This document shows, piece after piece, positions 43,857 through 53,132 of a stretch of 64,000 bases of DNA. Each line of letters starts with the position of its first letter. Position 1 is the stretch's first letter. The stretch spans positions 24,038 to 88,037 of the forward strand of contig NZ_QWET01000019.1 in the NCBI RefSeq assembly GCF_003573545.1, written 5' to 3'. The DNA is from Mariniphaga sediminis. Its GTDB lineage: Bacteria > Bacteroidota > Bacteroidia > Bacteroidales > Prolixibacteraceae. Both the position numbers and the translations under genes were made by a program. The notes beneath the pieces were generated by a model. It searched no databases and was not told the DNA's origin. It saw only the letters and a program-made list of their open reading frames with translations.

Positions 43857-44699
43857 CTAATTTAAATGACTTTTAAATGCTTTGTCTACTATTGGATTTG
43901 CTAAAAATGGAGGCAATCCCAGTTTAGCTACTGCTATTTTGCAAAAATCCAATGTGTTCTCATTTGTATGCGGATAGCTATCCTTTACAACAGAATCAAT
44001 AAGTTTCATGTATTCTTCCCCCTCACGAATCAATTTTTTAATTTCATTTTTGTTGGCCATGGGTGGGGTCCAGGATGTAAGCAACGTTTTAAGCCCGGTA
44101 TATTTTTTTATCGCCTCTAAAGAATCCATAAGTTCCAAATAATTATCGTAGTTTGGAATGTCATTTTTTAAGGGAATCGAATCGGCTGTAAAAAGTATTT
44201 TATCCTCTTCAAATATCATATTTAATGAACCTTTTGAATGTCCGGATGCTTTGATAAACGTTACAGTTAATCCGTCTTCAATACACATTGTTTGATTGTC
44301 AGAAATAAATCCGTCAATATTTACGGACTTTTCAACAAGGTTATAAAATCCGGGAACCGGGCGTTGTTTGTTTTGTAAGTCAATGTTTTCAATCCAATCT
44401 TTCTCCAACTCGTGCGCCAGTACTTTGCAGTTTGTCATCTTTTTGATCGTTGCAGCACTTCCAATATGATCCGGGTGGGCATGCGATATAATGACCGTGT
44501 CAATTTCAGAATAGTGCCGGTTTTGTTTTTCGATGTAATCAAATATTACCTGTTCACTCCCTTTAACTCCTGTATCTATAAGGGTAATTTTTTTTCCAAA
44601 AATTAAAATGACATTTACAAAGCGAGGTATTTTTTTTTCAGGGCTCAGCGTTATCTCAAAATCAATTTGCACTAAATGTATTTTTTCCGTCAGTTTCAT
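43857..44699 (-). CDS. MBL-fold metallo-hydrolase
   Basis: A 280-residue metallo-beta-lactamase superfamily protein. The metal motif ISHAHPDHIGS gives H73, H75, D77 and H78; further ligands are likely His in KASGHSKGSL and Asp in LFTADSIP. No signal peptide, so cytosolic. The specific reaction is unknown; the layout is closest to the broad 'MBL fold hydrolase' group acting on thioesters, lactones or phosphodiesters. It is upstream of the retropepsin-like gene in the same direction. Confidence 0.85.
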   Translation of the reverse strand: MKLTEKIHLVQIDFEITLSPEKKIPRFVNVILIFGKKITLIDTGVKGSEQVIFDYIEKQNRHYSEIDTVIISHAHPDHIGSAATIKKMTNCKVLAHELEKDWIENIDLQNKQRPVPGFYNLVEKSVNIDGFISDNQTMCIEDGLTVTFIKASGHSKGSLNMIFEEDKILFTADSIPLKNDIPNYDNYLELMDSLEAIKKYTGLKTLLTSWTPPMANKNEIKKLIREGEEYMKLIDSVVKDSYPHTNENTLDFCKIAVAKLGLPPFLANPIVDKAFKSHLN

Positions 44700-45109
44700 T
44701 CGTTTATATTTTTAAATGTTTACCGTTGTCAACAGACAGGAAGCATAATGTTGTGGTACGTTTTAAATATCATTCATGCAAAATACAATAAAGTGCTGAA
44801 AATTTGTAGTTGAATTTTACATAGATTTATTCTAAATAGAAGAGGATGGATAAATATGGTCAACGGTGCTGCCGGGATAGAGGCATCCAAGTTTTCTTTT
44901 TTCTGTGTTTTTTTCTATTGTATTGTTGAATTGATTTGTGATTCAATGTCAGATTATTCAATTTTTATGAATAGATACTTTTAGGGCCGGAAAACGCTGA
45001 GCCCCCTTGATTTCAGGGGAACAACAATGCTTTTTTGAAATGTAAGTATTGAATGGTGACATTTCCTGAAGACCACAACATGAAAAGACAGTATAGTTTT
45101 TCGGTTCGC
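44700..45109. other. Non-coding gap between the MBL hydrolase and fumarase genes
   Basis: 410 AT-rich bases. A weak stem, CCCCT (45003-45007) and AGGGG (45015-45019), lies near the fumC end and has no T-run. A 42-codon frame (44856-44984) has no supporting features. Nothing else is seen. Confidence 0.4.
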
Positions 45110-46504
45110 CTAAAACAGTCCGGTCATTTTTTCCGGTTTTACCCATTCATCATACTGTTCTGCTGTGACATACCCCATCCTTACAGCTTCTTCTTTCAGC
45201 GTTGTTCCGTTTTTATGCGCTGCTTGCGCAATTTCAGCCGCTTTGTAGTATCCAATTTTTGTATTCAGTGCTGTTACCAGCATCAGTGAATTGTTAACCA
45301 GTTTTTCAATAACTGGAATATTGGGTTCGATTCCTGCGGCACAGTTATCGTTGAACGATACACATGCATCCCCTATCAGACGGGCGCTTTGCAGGAAGTT
45401 AGCGGCCATTACAGGTTTAAATACATTCAGTTCGAAATGTCCCTGGGTTCCGCCTACAGAAATGGTTACATCGTTTCCCATCACCTGTGTACAAACCATG
45501 GTGAGCGCTTCGCTTTGAGTGGGGTTAACCTTTCCCGGCATAATGGATGATCCGGGTTCGTTGGCCGGAATTATTATTTCCCCGATACCGGAACGCGGTC
45601 CCGATGCCAGAAGGCGGATGTCGTTGGCGATTTTGTTGAGCGAAACGGCTAATTGCTTCAGGGCGCCATGCGACTCAACAAGGGCATCGTGAGCTGCCAG
45701 CGCCTCAAATTTGTTGGGGGCAGTAACAAACGGCAATCCGGTAAATTCGGCAATTTTTTTGGCTACCAGTACATCGTATCCGGCAGGTGCGTTCAGCCCG
45801 GTACCTACTGCTGTTCCACCCAGTGCCAGCTCAGACAGGTGTTTCAGGGTATTTCTGAGCGCATTTAATCCATGGTCCAGTTGTGAAGCATACCCGGAAA
45901 ATTCCTGGCCGAGGGTGAGGGGAGTGGCATCCATCAAATGGGTCCGCCCAATTTTTACTACCTCATTCAACGTTTTTGCTTTTTGGTGAAGGGTTTCCCT
46001 CAGTTTTTGTACCCCCGGTACCGTTATATCAGAAATCATTTTATAACAGGCAATATGCATGGCTGTGGGGAATGTGTCATTCGATGACTGGGATTTGTTT
46101 ACATCATCGTTCGGATGAATCGTTTTTTCGCCTTCTCCCGGTTTTTTTCCTGCCAGTTCATGCGCTCGGTTGGCAATCACTTCATTCACATTCATATTAC
46201 TTTGGGTGCCGGAACCAGTTTGCCAGATAACCAGCGGAAAATGACTGTCCAGCTTTCCGGCTGTAATCTCATCACAAGCCTGCGCAATTAAATCCCGTTT
46301 TTCCATGGGTAACACTCCCAACTCACAGTTGGCAAAGGCCGCCGCTTTTTTCAGGATAGCAAAGGCGTAAATGATTTCTTTCGGCATGGAAGCCGGTGCC
46401 CCGATTTTAAAATTATTGCGCGAACGCTCGGTTTGGGCTCCCCAGTATTTATCCGCAGGGACTTTTACTTCACCCATCGTGTCTTTTTCAAGCCGGTATT
46501 CCAT
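45110..46504 (-). CDS. fumC: Fumarate hydratase class II
   Basis: A 464-residue, iron-independent fumarase interconverting fumarate and L-malate. Starts with [26 protein letters not shown], and has [55 protein letters not shown] and the class signature [13 protein letters not shown]. The C-terminal helical tail is complete. In anaerobic Bacteroidota it serves the reductive branch to succinate or the oxidative cycle; nothing here decides which. Confidence 0.96.
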   Translation of the reverse strand: MEYRLEKDTMGEVKVPADKYWGAQTERSRNNFKIGAPASMPKEIIYAFAILKKAAAFANCELGVLPMEKRDLIAQACDEITAGKLDSHFPLVIWQTGSGTQSNMNVNEVIANRAHELAGKKPGEGEKTIHPNDDVNKSQSSNDTFPTAMHIACYKMISDITVPGVQKLRETLHQKAKTLNEVVKIGRTHLMDATPLTLGQEFSGYASQLDHGLNALRNTLKHLSELALGGTAVGTGLNAPAGYDVLVAKKIAEFTGLPFVTAPNKFEALAAHDALVESHGALKQLAVSLNKIANDIRLLASGPRSGIGEIIIPANEPGSSIMPGKVNPTQSEALTMVCTQVMGNDVTISVGGTQGHFELNVFKPVMAANFLQSARLIGDACVSFNDNCAAGIEPNIPVIEKLVNNSLMLVTALNTKIGYYKAAEIAQAAHKNGTTLKEEAVRMGYVTAEQYDEWVKPEKMTGLF

Positions 46505-46615
46505 AATTTTCTATTTTTTATCGGATTAAATTTTGGTACAACTTAAGGATAATTTTTTTAATGCGTTTAGCAGCTTAACTAATTAGCGCATAAAAAACCA
46601 GTATTCGCAAAGCTT

Positions 46616-46875
46616 ATGTTTAACTCGTTTATCTTTCACGCTAAATTCGTTTCGCACATATTCCTGTTTTTTTATACGGCTCACCTTTTCTGTCAAACGG
46701 ACAGGATTTTGATCCTAAGGAACTTCCAGGTTATGATTTTTAATCTGCGCCAGATTTTGCCAAGAATTCTTTTTATGTGATTGACAATGGTTGGAATTCA
46801 CTTAATCAGTCTGGAAATCGAAGAGAAGCAAAAATTGCAAAAGCTATGGAGAGAATTCCTTTATATTTGGAATAG
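46616..46875 (+). pseudogene. Degraded reading frame of a secreted protein (frameshift and internal stop)
   Basis: ATG at 46616 opens a frame with a signal-peptide-like stretch (SHIFLFFYTAHLFCQT). That frame is then followed better in another phase by DFDPKELPGYDF, a TAA stop at 46741-46743, and a further 43 codons in the same phase including SFYVIDNGWNSLNQSGNRRE and ending MERIPLYLE before TAG at 46873. The coherent residue composition across the stop suggests a decayed gene of roughly 85-90 codons. I do not recognise the family; it could be coincidence. Confidence 0.3.
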
Positions 46876-46926
46876 CGGGCGCTGACTTTTTATTGGCACA
46901 AAAGTTTCAGTTTCTTTAAAAAAGTT

Positions 46927-46934
46927 TAAATTTG
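46927..46934 (+). promoter_or_regulatory. -7 promoter element (TAAATTTG) upstream of tRNA-Pro
   Basis: Exact TAnnTTTG, about 98 bases before the tRNA. No -33 at normal spacing. The likely promoter of the tRNA transcript. Confidence 0.5.
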
Positions 46935-47031
46935 CAGCGTTTTTTGAAATAATGAAGAGAGCAATAACACATCAACGCTGTTCCTTTTCAAAAGGTTTGG
47001 TGATAATGGAAAATGCTTTCAGAATTTTAAA

Positions 47032-47105
47032 CGGGGTATAGCGCAGCCCGGTAGCGCGCGTCGTTCGGGACGACGAGGTCGTCGGTTCAAATCCGGCTAC
47101 CCCGA
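47032..47105 (+). tRNA. tRNA-Pro, anticodon CGG
   Basis: A 74-base tRNA. Acceptor CGGGGTA (47032-47038) pairs fully with TACCCCG (47098-47104), discriminator A. D-stem GCGC/GCGC. Anticodon stem CGTCG/CGACG with loop TTCGGGA, so anticodon CGG (Pro). T-arm GTCGG-TTCAAAT-CCGGC. The CCA end is not encoded. Confidence 0.95.
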
Positions 47106-47132
47106 CTTTTAGGGAATTCAAAGGATATCAAA

Positions 47133-47165
47133 AGTTCGTAAACACTGGCGTTTACGGACTTTTTT
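47133..47165 (+). terminator. Intrinsic terminator after tRNA-Pro
   Basis: AGTTCGTAAAC (47133-47143) with GTTTACGGACT (47150-47160), 11 pairs with one G-T, loop ACTGGC, then a T-run. Confidence 0.85.
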
Positions 47166-47970
47166 GATTTTTAGCATATCATTTTAGACCATTCAGCGGC
47201 TCATCCGAAAAATCTGGTGGAGTAGTCAGTTTTCAGATACATTCCCATCAATATTTTTATACCTTATCAGGCTGATTTTACTCTTTGCCTTGCCGCAAAT
47301 AGTAAACAGAAAAGTCTAGGCTGCGTTCGCTTCACTCGGAAAAGCTACGTGTCGCCGGCTAAAATTACTGAAACTCGTCGTACCTCCTCAAACAGCAGTA
47401 ATTTTTTTAACGCCGTGCTCACTTGTTTTCCGGCTCACCGACCGAGGCCATTGCTCTGATGTACTAAACATTCATATGTAGAATGGCCTGCTTTGTCAAT
47501 TCCTGACTTCAATTTAAGCATTACATTTAAGATAAGTGAGCTATACCTGATGCGGGCTCTGTCAAAATTCCGTCAGTCGGGCCAATTCGCAACATTGAAA
47601 AAACGCAAAGGTTAATTTTGACATGATGCTCGGAAATGCCTTCCTCGTGCTTCGTTTTTCTCATCTAGGAGAAAAATGAAGTGGGGATTGGGGCAAAGCC
47701 CCAAACAAGTGAATAACCAGTCTTTTTTTACCCTAAATACCTGAAGGGGACACGGAAATTTTTCAGCCACTCTTTAAATAAAAAAGAACTTCCCTTTCTT
47801 AGCAATGGAAAATGCCTGACGAATCAGGATATTTGCCGGGGCTTGAACCGCGGGCAATACATTTCCTGCAGAGAGGGTAGCGTGCAGAAGTGAAAGGAAT
47901 GCAGAATATCTCGACAGTTTCCGGGAGAAAAAATACACTTGAAATTCAGATTGTTTAAATGTCAAATAAA
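47166..47970. repeat. Non-coding region with repeat-like elements next to tRNA-Pro
   Basis: About 800 bases without a credible gene. GC-richer patches differ from the surrounding AT-rich DNA: one at about 47310-47465 contains an inverted repeat AAAATTACTG (47361-47370) and CAGTAATTTT (47396-47405); another at about 47575-47760 contains TTGGGGC-AAA-GCCCCAA (47688-47704). The composition and the lack of coding pattern resemble dispersed non-coding repeats found around mobile DNA in Bacteroidota genomes, which I recall only in general terms. Whether copies exist elsewhere cannot be tested here. Confidence 0.4.
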
Positions 47971-47979
47971 CAATATTTC

Positions 47980-47987
47980 TAAATTTG
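47980..47987 (+). promoter_or_regulatory. -7 promoter element (TAAATTTG) for the PUL ECF sigma gene
   Basis: Exact TAnnTTTG, four bases before the ATG at 47992, again implying a leaderless or nearly leaderless transcript. A TTG at 47951 is too far for standard spacing. Confidence 0.5.
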
Positions 47988-47991
47988 CACT

Positions 47992-48570
47992 ATGCAAATC
48001 ATTGGGGGTATAGCTGAAAAAGATCTCATCCTTCGTCTTAAAAATGGCGATCAGACTGCTTTTGAGCTGTTATTTCACTTTTACTACCCGGGATTGGTAA
48101 TGTATGCCTCGCAGTTTACGGCTAATCTGTCAGATGCCGAAGAAATTGTTCAGGATTTTTTTGTTCGTTTCTGGGAAAAACACAACCAGGTACTCCCTTG
48201 CGATTCGCTTAAAAACTACTTTTTTTCATCCGTAAAATATGGAAGCCTAGACTTCCTGAAACATCAGGAAATTGAAAGGAAGTATGTTGATGAGATAGTA
48301 GAATTATCCAAACATCATTTGGCTTATGATACTGATTTGTATGTGGTTTCCGAACTTCAGGAAAGGTTAAAGCAAGGGATTGACCTCTTGCCTGAAAAAT
48401 GCCGGGAAGTTTTTATGATGAGTCGGATCCAGGGGTTAAAGAATGAAGAAATCGCGGCAGAATTGAATATTTCAAAACGTACTGTTGAGACTCAGATAAG
48501 TAAGGCCCTGAAAGTACTCCGTGAAGAGTTGAAAGACTACGTTGGGTTATTATTCTTTTTAGGAATCTAA
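47992..48570 (+). CDS. ECF sigma factor of the SusCD locus (FecI-like)
   Basis: A 192-residue sigma factor of the Bacteroidota FecI-like group: LILRLKNGDQTAFELLFHFYYPGLVMYA (cut as seen in region 2), DAEEIVQDFFVRFWEKH, then LLPEKCREVFMMSRIQGLKNEEIAAEL and SKRTVETQISKALKVLRE. First gene of the classic order sigma, FecR anti-sigma, SusC with STN domain. It probably transcribes the downstream SusC operon when the glycan is sensed. Confidence 0.93.
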   Translation: MQIIGGIAEKDLILRLKNGDQTAFELLFHFYYPGLVMYASQFTANLSDAEEIVQDFFVRFWEKHNQVLPCDSLKNYFFSSVKYGSLDFLKHQEIERKYVDEIVELSKHHLAYDTDLYVVSELQERLKQGIDLLPEKCREVFMMSRIQGLKNEEIAAELNISKRTVETQISKALKVLREELKDYVGLLFFLGI

Positions 48571-48686
48571 CTGAATTTCTAGTTGTTACGAGACCTGTTT
48601 ATTTTTTTTTCAATTGACGTACGTGTGTTTGTCGTTTCAATCGTATTTTATAAAGATTCAGAAAAAATAACTGAATAGGCAAAGGA

Positions 48687-49667
48687 ATGGCAAAGGATTC
48701 TAAAATAGTACAACGAATTGAAAAACTTCTTTCAACCCGGAAGGAGCAGAATAGTGAGGCACAAATTGCGGAAGCGGAACAGATTGTTCATGCAATAGAA
48801 AAAATTGATAGCCGGGAAGCATTTGCACAGGTGCAGAAGCGGATCCAAAAACATAAAAGTCGCAAGCGATTTTTACTTATCCTTACACGGGCTGCCGCAA
48901 TCTTTTCGGTTCCACTGCTTATTACATCTGTCTTGTTTTTTTACAAAGTAAGAAACCAATCCACTCCCGATCAATTTGCTATGCAACAAATCTCCAATCC
49001 TCCCGGAGTTCGTTCAGAAATTGTTTTACCCGATAGCTCTAAAGTTTGGTTGAATGCAGAAAGTAGCATTAGTTATAAAATCCCGTTTGATTTTAAAAGC
49101 AGGGATGTTAAATTGGTAGGCGAGGCATTCTTTGAAGTGAAAGAAGATAAACATAAACCTTTTCAGGTGGAATCAGGCAACGTAAATGTAACTGTACTGG
49201 GTACACGATTTAACTGTAAAGCATTTCCTGAAGATAAGGAGATTGAAGTTGTTTTAGCAGAGGGGAAAGTAGAATTGAATTCAGTTGGTTCCAAAACAGG
49301 AAAAGGAATCATTTTGAATCCCGGAGAAAGGGCAATCATTAATAAAGTTACCAACCGAACCTACATTTCGGCAGGAAATATAGATAGATACATTGGCTGG
49401 CACGAAGGCAAATTAATTTTCGAAGAATGTCCTTTACCTGAGGTAGCCCGGCAGCTTGAGCGTTGGTTTGGAATTGAGGTGGAAATTGCTGATGCAGAAA
49501 TATTAAGTTGTCATATTTCAACAACTTTTGAAAATGAATCGTTGTATCAGATATTAACCTTGCTGGAATTAGCTTCACCTATTAAAACTACTTTGATTCC
49601 GGCAACATTTGAAAAAGAGACCCAGACTAAAAGCAGAGAAAAGGTAATTATAACCAGTAAAAATTAA
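48687..49667 (+). CDS. FecR-family anti-sigma factor
   Basis: A 326-residue regulator. Cytosolic N-terminus (about 1-62) for sigma binding, one membrane helix (about 64-86), a periplasmic FecR domain (RSEIVLPDSSKVWLNAES, LVGEAFFEVKEDKHKPFQV, VNVTVLGTRFNCKAF, VVLAEGKVEL) and a C-terminal DUF4974 domain (LIFEECPLPEVARQLERWFG, IEVEIAD). The signal is expected to pass from the STN domain of the next gene to DUF4974 and on to the sigma factor. Confidence 0.93.
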   Translation: MAKDSKIVQRIEKLLSTRKEQNSEAQIAEAEQIVHAIEKIDSREAFAQVQKRIQKHKSRKRFLLILTRAAAIFSVPLLITSVLFFYKVRNQSTPDQFAMQQISNPPGVRSEIVLPDSSKVWLNAESSISYKIPFDFKSRDVKLVGEAFFEVKEDKHKPFQVESGNVNVTVLGTRFNCKAFPEDKEIEVVLAEGKVELNSVGSKTGKGIILNPGERAIINKVTNRTYISAGNIDRYIGWHEGKLIFEECPLPEVARQLERWFGIEVEIADAEILSCHISTTFENESLYQILTLLELASPIKTTLIPATFEKETQTKSREKVIITSKN

Positions 49668-49707
49668 AAATGTATATGCCTATGGAAAGTTAAAATCATT
49701 AAACAAA

Positions 49708-49753
49708 GAAAGGAAGTGCGCCAACACCTCCTTTCGAATTGCCCCTAAGGGCA
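49708..49753 (+). promoter_or_regulatory. Two hairpins in the susC 5' leader
   Basis: First hairpin: GAAAGGA (49708-49714) with TCCTTTC (49729-49735), continued by GTG/CAC after a one-base mismatch. Second: TGCCC (49740-49744) with GGGCA (49749-49753), loop CTAA. They sit between fecR and susC, 34 bases before the ATG. There is no T-run, so they are not a simple terminator; RNA processing, mRNA stability or a post-transcriptional control site are possible. Confidence 0.45.
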
Positions 49754-49786
49754 GAATAAATTTTAATAATTTAAGCATTCAAATTT

Positions 49787-52700
49787 ATGAAAAAAAAGAC
49801 AAATTTATTGTATCCGGGGAAAACCGGATACAGAAAAGTTTTTAGGATTATGAGAATTTCTCTATTTCTTGTTTTAATCAGTACATTGCAAATATTAGCA
49901 GGAAACGGCTATTCGCAATCGACACCAAGATTAACCTTAGACATGAAAAATGCCACGATTAAGGATGTGCTTTTTCAGATTGAAAATCAGAGTGGTTTCT
50001 ACTTCCTTTATGACAACAGTTTAATTGATGTTCATAAAAAAGTGGATGTAATTGTTCAAAATGAACAGATTGATGTGATTCTGAACAAAATATTTGGTAC
50101 CGGCAAAGTAAATGCGAATATAAAGGACCGGCATATTGTTCTTACTCCTGCAGGAGTGCCGGTCACCCAGCAAACCAATAAAGTCTCCGGCACCGTCACC
50201 GAATCCGGCGGCTTACCTCTTCCCGGTGTAACCGTAGTAATAAAAGGAACAACTAACGGTACAGTAACCAATGCCGATGGGGAATATTCATTATCCAACA
50301 TTCCTGAAGATGCAATACTGGTATTTTCATTTGTAGGTATGAGGATGCAGGAAGTAATTGTTGGGAATCAATCAACAATCAACATAACAATGGAAGTTGA
50401 CGCCATTGGGATTGAAGAGGTTGTGGCGATTGGATATGGTACGCAAAAAAAATCAGATTTAACAGGTTCAGTTCAAAGGGCAAATATTGGTCTGTTTGAA
50501 GACTCACCCAATACGAATATCCTTCAGTCTCTTTCAGGAAGTGCACCAGGCTTAAGCATTGGGAAAACATATACCGCGGGAAGCGAGCCCAGTATGCAGA
50601 TTAGAGGGCAAAATACTTTAAGTGGCAGCACATCCCCATTAATTGTACTGGACGGTATGATATACAGGGGTAATGTGGGGGATATTAACCCGAGCGATGT
50701 AGAATCTGTAGATATTCTGAAAGATGCCAGCAGCAAAGCTGTATATGGCGCACAGGCGGCAAATGGTGTAATAATTATTACAACCAAAGCAGGTCAACGA
50801 CAGAAGCCAATGTTTAACATTTCTACTTATTATTCTTACCAGACACCGGCAAACTCATTAAGAACGCTCAACAGGGAGGAATTTATTCAGGCCGCAAAGG
50901 ATTTTGTCTGGAAGAAAGCCTATTTGACCCCTGACTACCTCACTGAGAATCCTGATTTTGTATTGACCGACAATGTTGCCTGGCAAAGTAATATTTTAGA
51001 TGGTTATAATAAAGGCATTGGTTATGACTGGGTAGGAAATTCTACCAGCCTGGGAAGAGTTTACAATACGGACTTCAGTGTTACAGGGGGGGCTGAAGAC
51101 TTTACCTATATGGTATCATTTAATTATAACAAGCAGGAAGGCTGGGTAATGAATGATATTTACAACAGGAAGTCAGGCAGAATAAACCTGAAATATGATA
51201 TTACAGAATGGCTTACCATAGGTACAAACTCATTTCTTAGTTTTTCTGATTTCTCAGGAGATACACCAGACTTTACTACTGTTGCAAGGATGAATCCCTT
51301 GGTTACACCTTATTTGGGAAACGCAGAAAGCGGTGAATATGAGCCATACCCAAATGGTACTTACCTTAATCCATTTATGAACAGTGCTACAGTGGAAAAA
51401 AACATTCGTAATCAACTGATGACAAAAGCCTATGCTGTCATCAGGGTCCCGAAAATAAAGGATCTGACTTATACGGCAAACTATAGTTATGATTATAAAT
51501 GGCAACCCCGGGTCTATTCAAATGAGTATATGGCAGGATTGACAGGTAGGGCTTATGGAGCATTTTCAAATAATACAGGGTATATTTTTGACAACATTAT
51601 TAATTATTCCGGTCAATTTGGAGACCATAAAATAAGCGCGACCTTACTGGCTGGTATTGAGAAGAGAGATAGCTATTCGTTTACGGCTAATGGTACCGGT
51701 TTTACCGATATGACTTTAGTATATTATGCCCTGGAAACTGCAGCTAATCAGACGATAAGTTCATCGGGATGGCAAGAGCAATATTCCTATCAAATGGCCA
51801 GGGGAAATTACAATTATAAAGACAAATATTTTTTGACAGGAACAATCAGAAGAGATGGCTTTAGCGGTTTTGCAAAAAACAAAAAATCTGCTTACTTTCC
51901 CTCTGCCGGGCTTGCATGGGTTCCTTCGGAAGAAAATTTTTGGAATGATAACAATGTGTTGAATTATATTAAGCTAAGGGCGAGCTATGGAGTCAATGGA
52001 AATACGGTAAGCAGATATAGCAGTATTGCACGCGTTTCAAGATCTAATCAGTATGTGTTTGATAACCAGTCTGTTTTGGGTCAGTATATCTCAAGCCTGG
52101 CAAACAATGATTTGTCCTGGGAAAAAACAAACTCGTACAACTTTGGAGTTGACTTTGGCCTTTTTAATAATAAGGTGATGACCAACATTGATTATTATAC
52201 ATCTAAAACCACTGATTTGATATGGAATCTGGCTCTACCCCAATTAACAGGATTTAGTTCGATAACTTCAAATGTAGGTGAAATAGATAACAGGGGAATT
52301 GAGATGTCACTACATGCAAATGACATTTTAAATACTTCGGCCTTTGAATGGTCTTTTGATCTTTTCTTTGATTCAAATAGAAATAAAATCAATAAATTGA
52401 TAGGTTTAGATAGTGATGGCGATGGAAAAGAAGATGATTTAATCGCGAGCGGTTTATTTATAGGAGAGGCCATACACTCACTTTATGACTATGAAGTGGA
52501 TGGTATCTGGCAAATTTCCGAAATGGATGACGTGCCCAGTGACTCCGAAGTTGGAATGTATAAATACAAAGATATAGACGGTGATGGTGATTTAACACCT
52601 GAAAAAGACAGGAGAATATTGGGAAGGCAGGAGCCTGCTTATAGCTTTGGGATGCAAAATACATTTTCGTACAAAAACTTATCATTTAGTTTCTTTATTA

Positions 52701-53107
52701 AATCTATACAGGGTGGTAAAAATGGTTACATGAAACTCAATGAGCCTGATCATCGGGGAGGTGAAGTGTTAACATACATGAGTTGGTATGCAGGTATAGA
52801 TTACTGGACGCCCTCTAACCCTGATGCTAAATATCGAAGGCAGGGAGGTGACGCAAGGGCATATGGAGGAGGCACTTATCAACAGCGGAATTTTATACGT
52901 TTGCAGGACATCTCATTAGCTTATGATTTTAATAAGCAAATTATTCAAAAAATTGGAGTTGACAACTTAAAAGTGTATTTAACTGGTAAAGATTTAATCA
53001 CCATTACCAAATGGTTAGGGTGGGATCCGGAGACAGGCCAGGGTGTTGCTATGGGAGGTTACCCGGTTATGAAAAGTATCACCCTAGGGCTGGATATTAA
53101 ATTTTAA
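49787..53107 (+). CDS. SusC/RagA-type TonB-dependent transporter with STN domain
   Basis: A 1106-residue outer-membrane protein. After an N-terminal signal region (residues about 15-45) come an STN secretin/TonB signalling domain (TLDMKNATIKDVLFQIENQS, about 50-120), a carboxypeptidase-regulatory-like domain (VSGTVTESGGLPLPGV, about 133-205), the plug with the family phrase VVAIGYGTQKKSDLTGSV, and a 22-strand barrel to the C-terminus (ITLGLDIKF). It imports oligosaccharides with the lid lipoprotein SusD, powered by TonB. The STN domain links it to the adjacent FecR/sigma pair. It differs in base composition near residues 125-150 (see findings). Confidence 0.96.
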   Translation: MKKKTNLLYPGKTGYRKVFRIMRISLFLVLISTLQILAGNGYSQSTPRLTLDMKNATIKDVLFQIENQSGFYFLYDNSLIDVHKKVDVIVQNEQIDVILNKIFGTGKVNANIKDRHIVLTPAGVPVTQQTNKVSGTVTESGGLPLPGVTVVIKGTTNGTVTNADGEYSLSNIPEDAILVFSFVGMRMQEVIVGNQSTINITMEVDAIGIEEVVAIGYGTQKKSDLTGSVQRANIGLFEDSPNTNILQSLSGSAPGLSIGKTYTAGSEPSMQIRGQNTLSGSTSPLIVLDGMIYRGNVGDINPSDVESVDILKDASSKAVYGAQAANGVIIITTKAGQRQKPMFNISTYYSYQTPANSLRTLNREEFIQAAKDFVWKKAYLTPDYLTENPDFVLTDNVAWQSNILDGYNKGIGYDWVGNSTSLGRVYNTDFSVTGGAEDFTYMVSFNYNKQEGWVMNDIYNRKSGRINLKYDITEWLTIGTNSFLSFSDFSGDTPDFTTVARMNPLVTPYLGNAESGEYEPYPNGTYLNPFMNSATVEKNIRNQLMTKAYAVIRVPKIKDLTYTANYSYDYKWQPRVYSNEYMAGLTGRAYGAFSNNTGYIFDNIINYSGQFGDHKISATLLAGIEKRDSYSFTANGTGFTDMTLVYYALETAANQTISSSGWQEQYSYQMARGNYNYKDKYFLTGTIRRDGFSGFAKNKKSAYFPSAGLAWVPSEENFWNDNNVLNYIKLRASYGVNGNTVSRYSSIARVSRSNQYVFDNQSVLGQYISSLANNDLSWEKTNSYNFGVDFGLFNNKVMTNIDYYTSKTTDLIWNLALPQLTGFSSITSNVGEIDNRGIEMSLHANDILNTSAFEWSFDLFFDSNRNKINKLIGLDSDGDGKEDDLIASGLFIGEAIHSLYDYEVDGIWQISEMDDVPSDSEVGMYKYKDIDGDGDLTPEKDRRILGRQEPAYSFGMQNTFSYKNLSFSFFIKSIQGGKNGYMKLNEPDHRGGEVLTYMSWYAGIDYWTPSNPDAKYRRQGGDARAYGGGTYQQRNFIRLQDISLAYDFNKQIIQKIGVDNLKVYLTGKDLITITKWLGWDPETGQGVAMGGYPVMKSITLGLDIKF

Positions 53108-53132
53108 CTTATCGAATGCAAAATCTGAAAAA

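Noticed and set aside
44856..44984. 42-codon plus-strand frame
   Set aside because: No promoter, no recognisable domain, AT-rich low-complexity tail; treated as chance.
45003..45019. CCCCT/AGGGG hairpin after fumC as a terminator
   Set aside because: Only five pairs and no T-run on either strand.
47774..47965. 63-codon minus-strand frame in the tRNA-PUL gap
   Set aside because: No family, no initiation signal, and it lies in repeat-like DNA; more likely part of a non-coding repeat.
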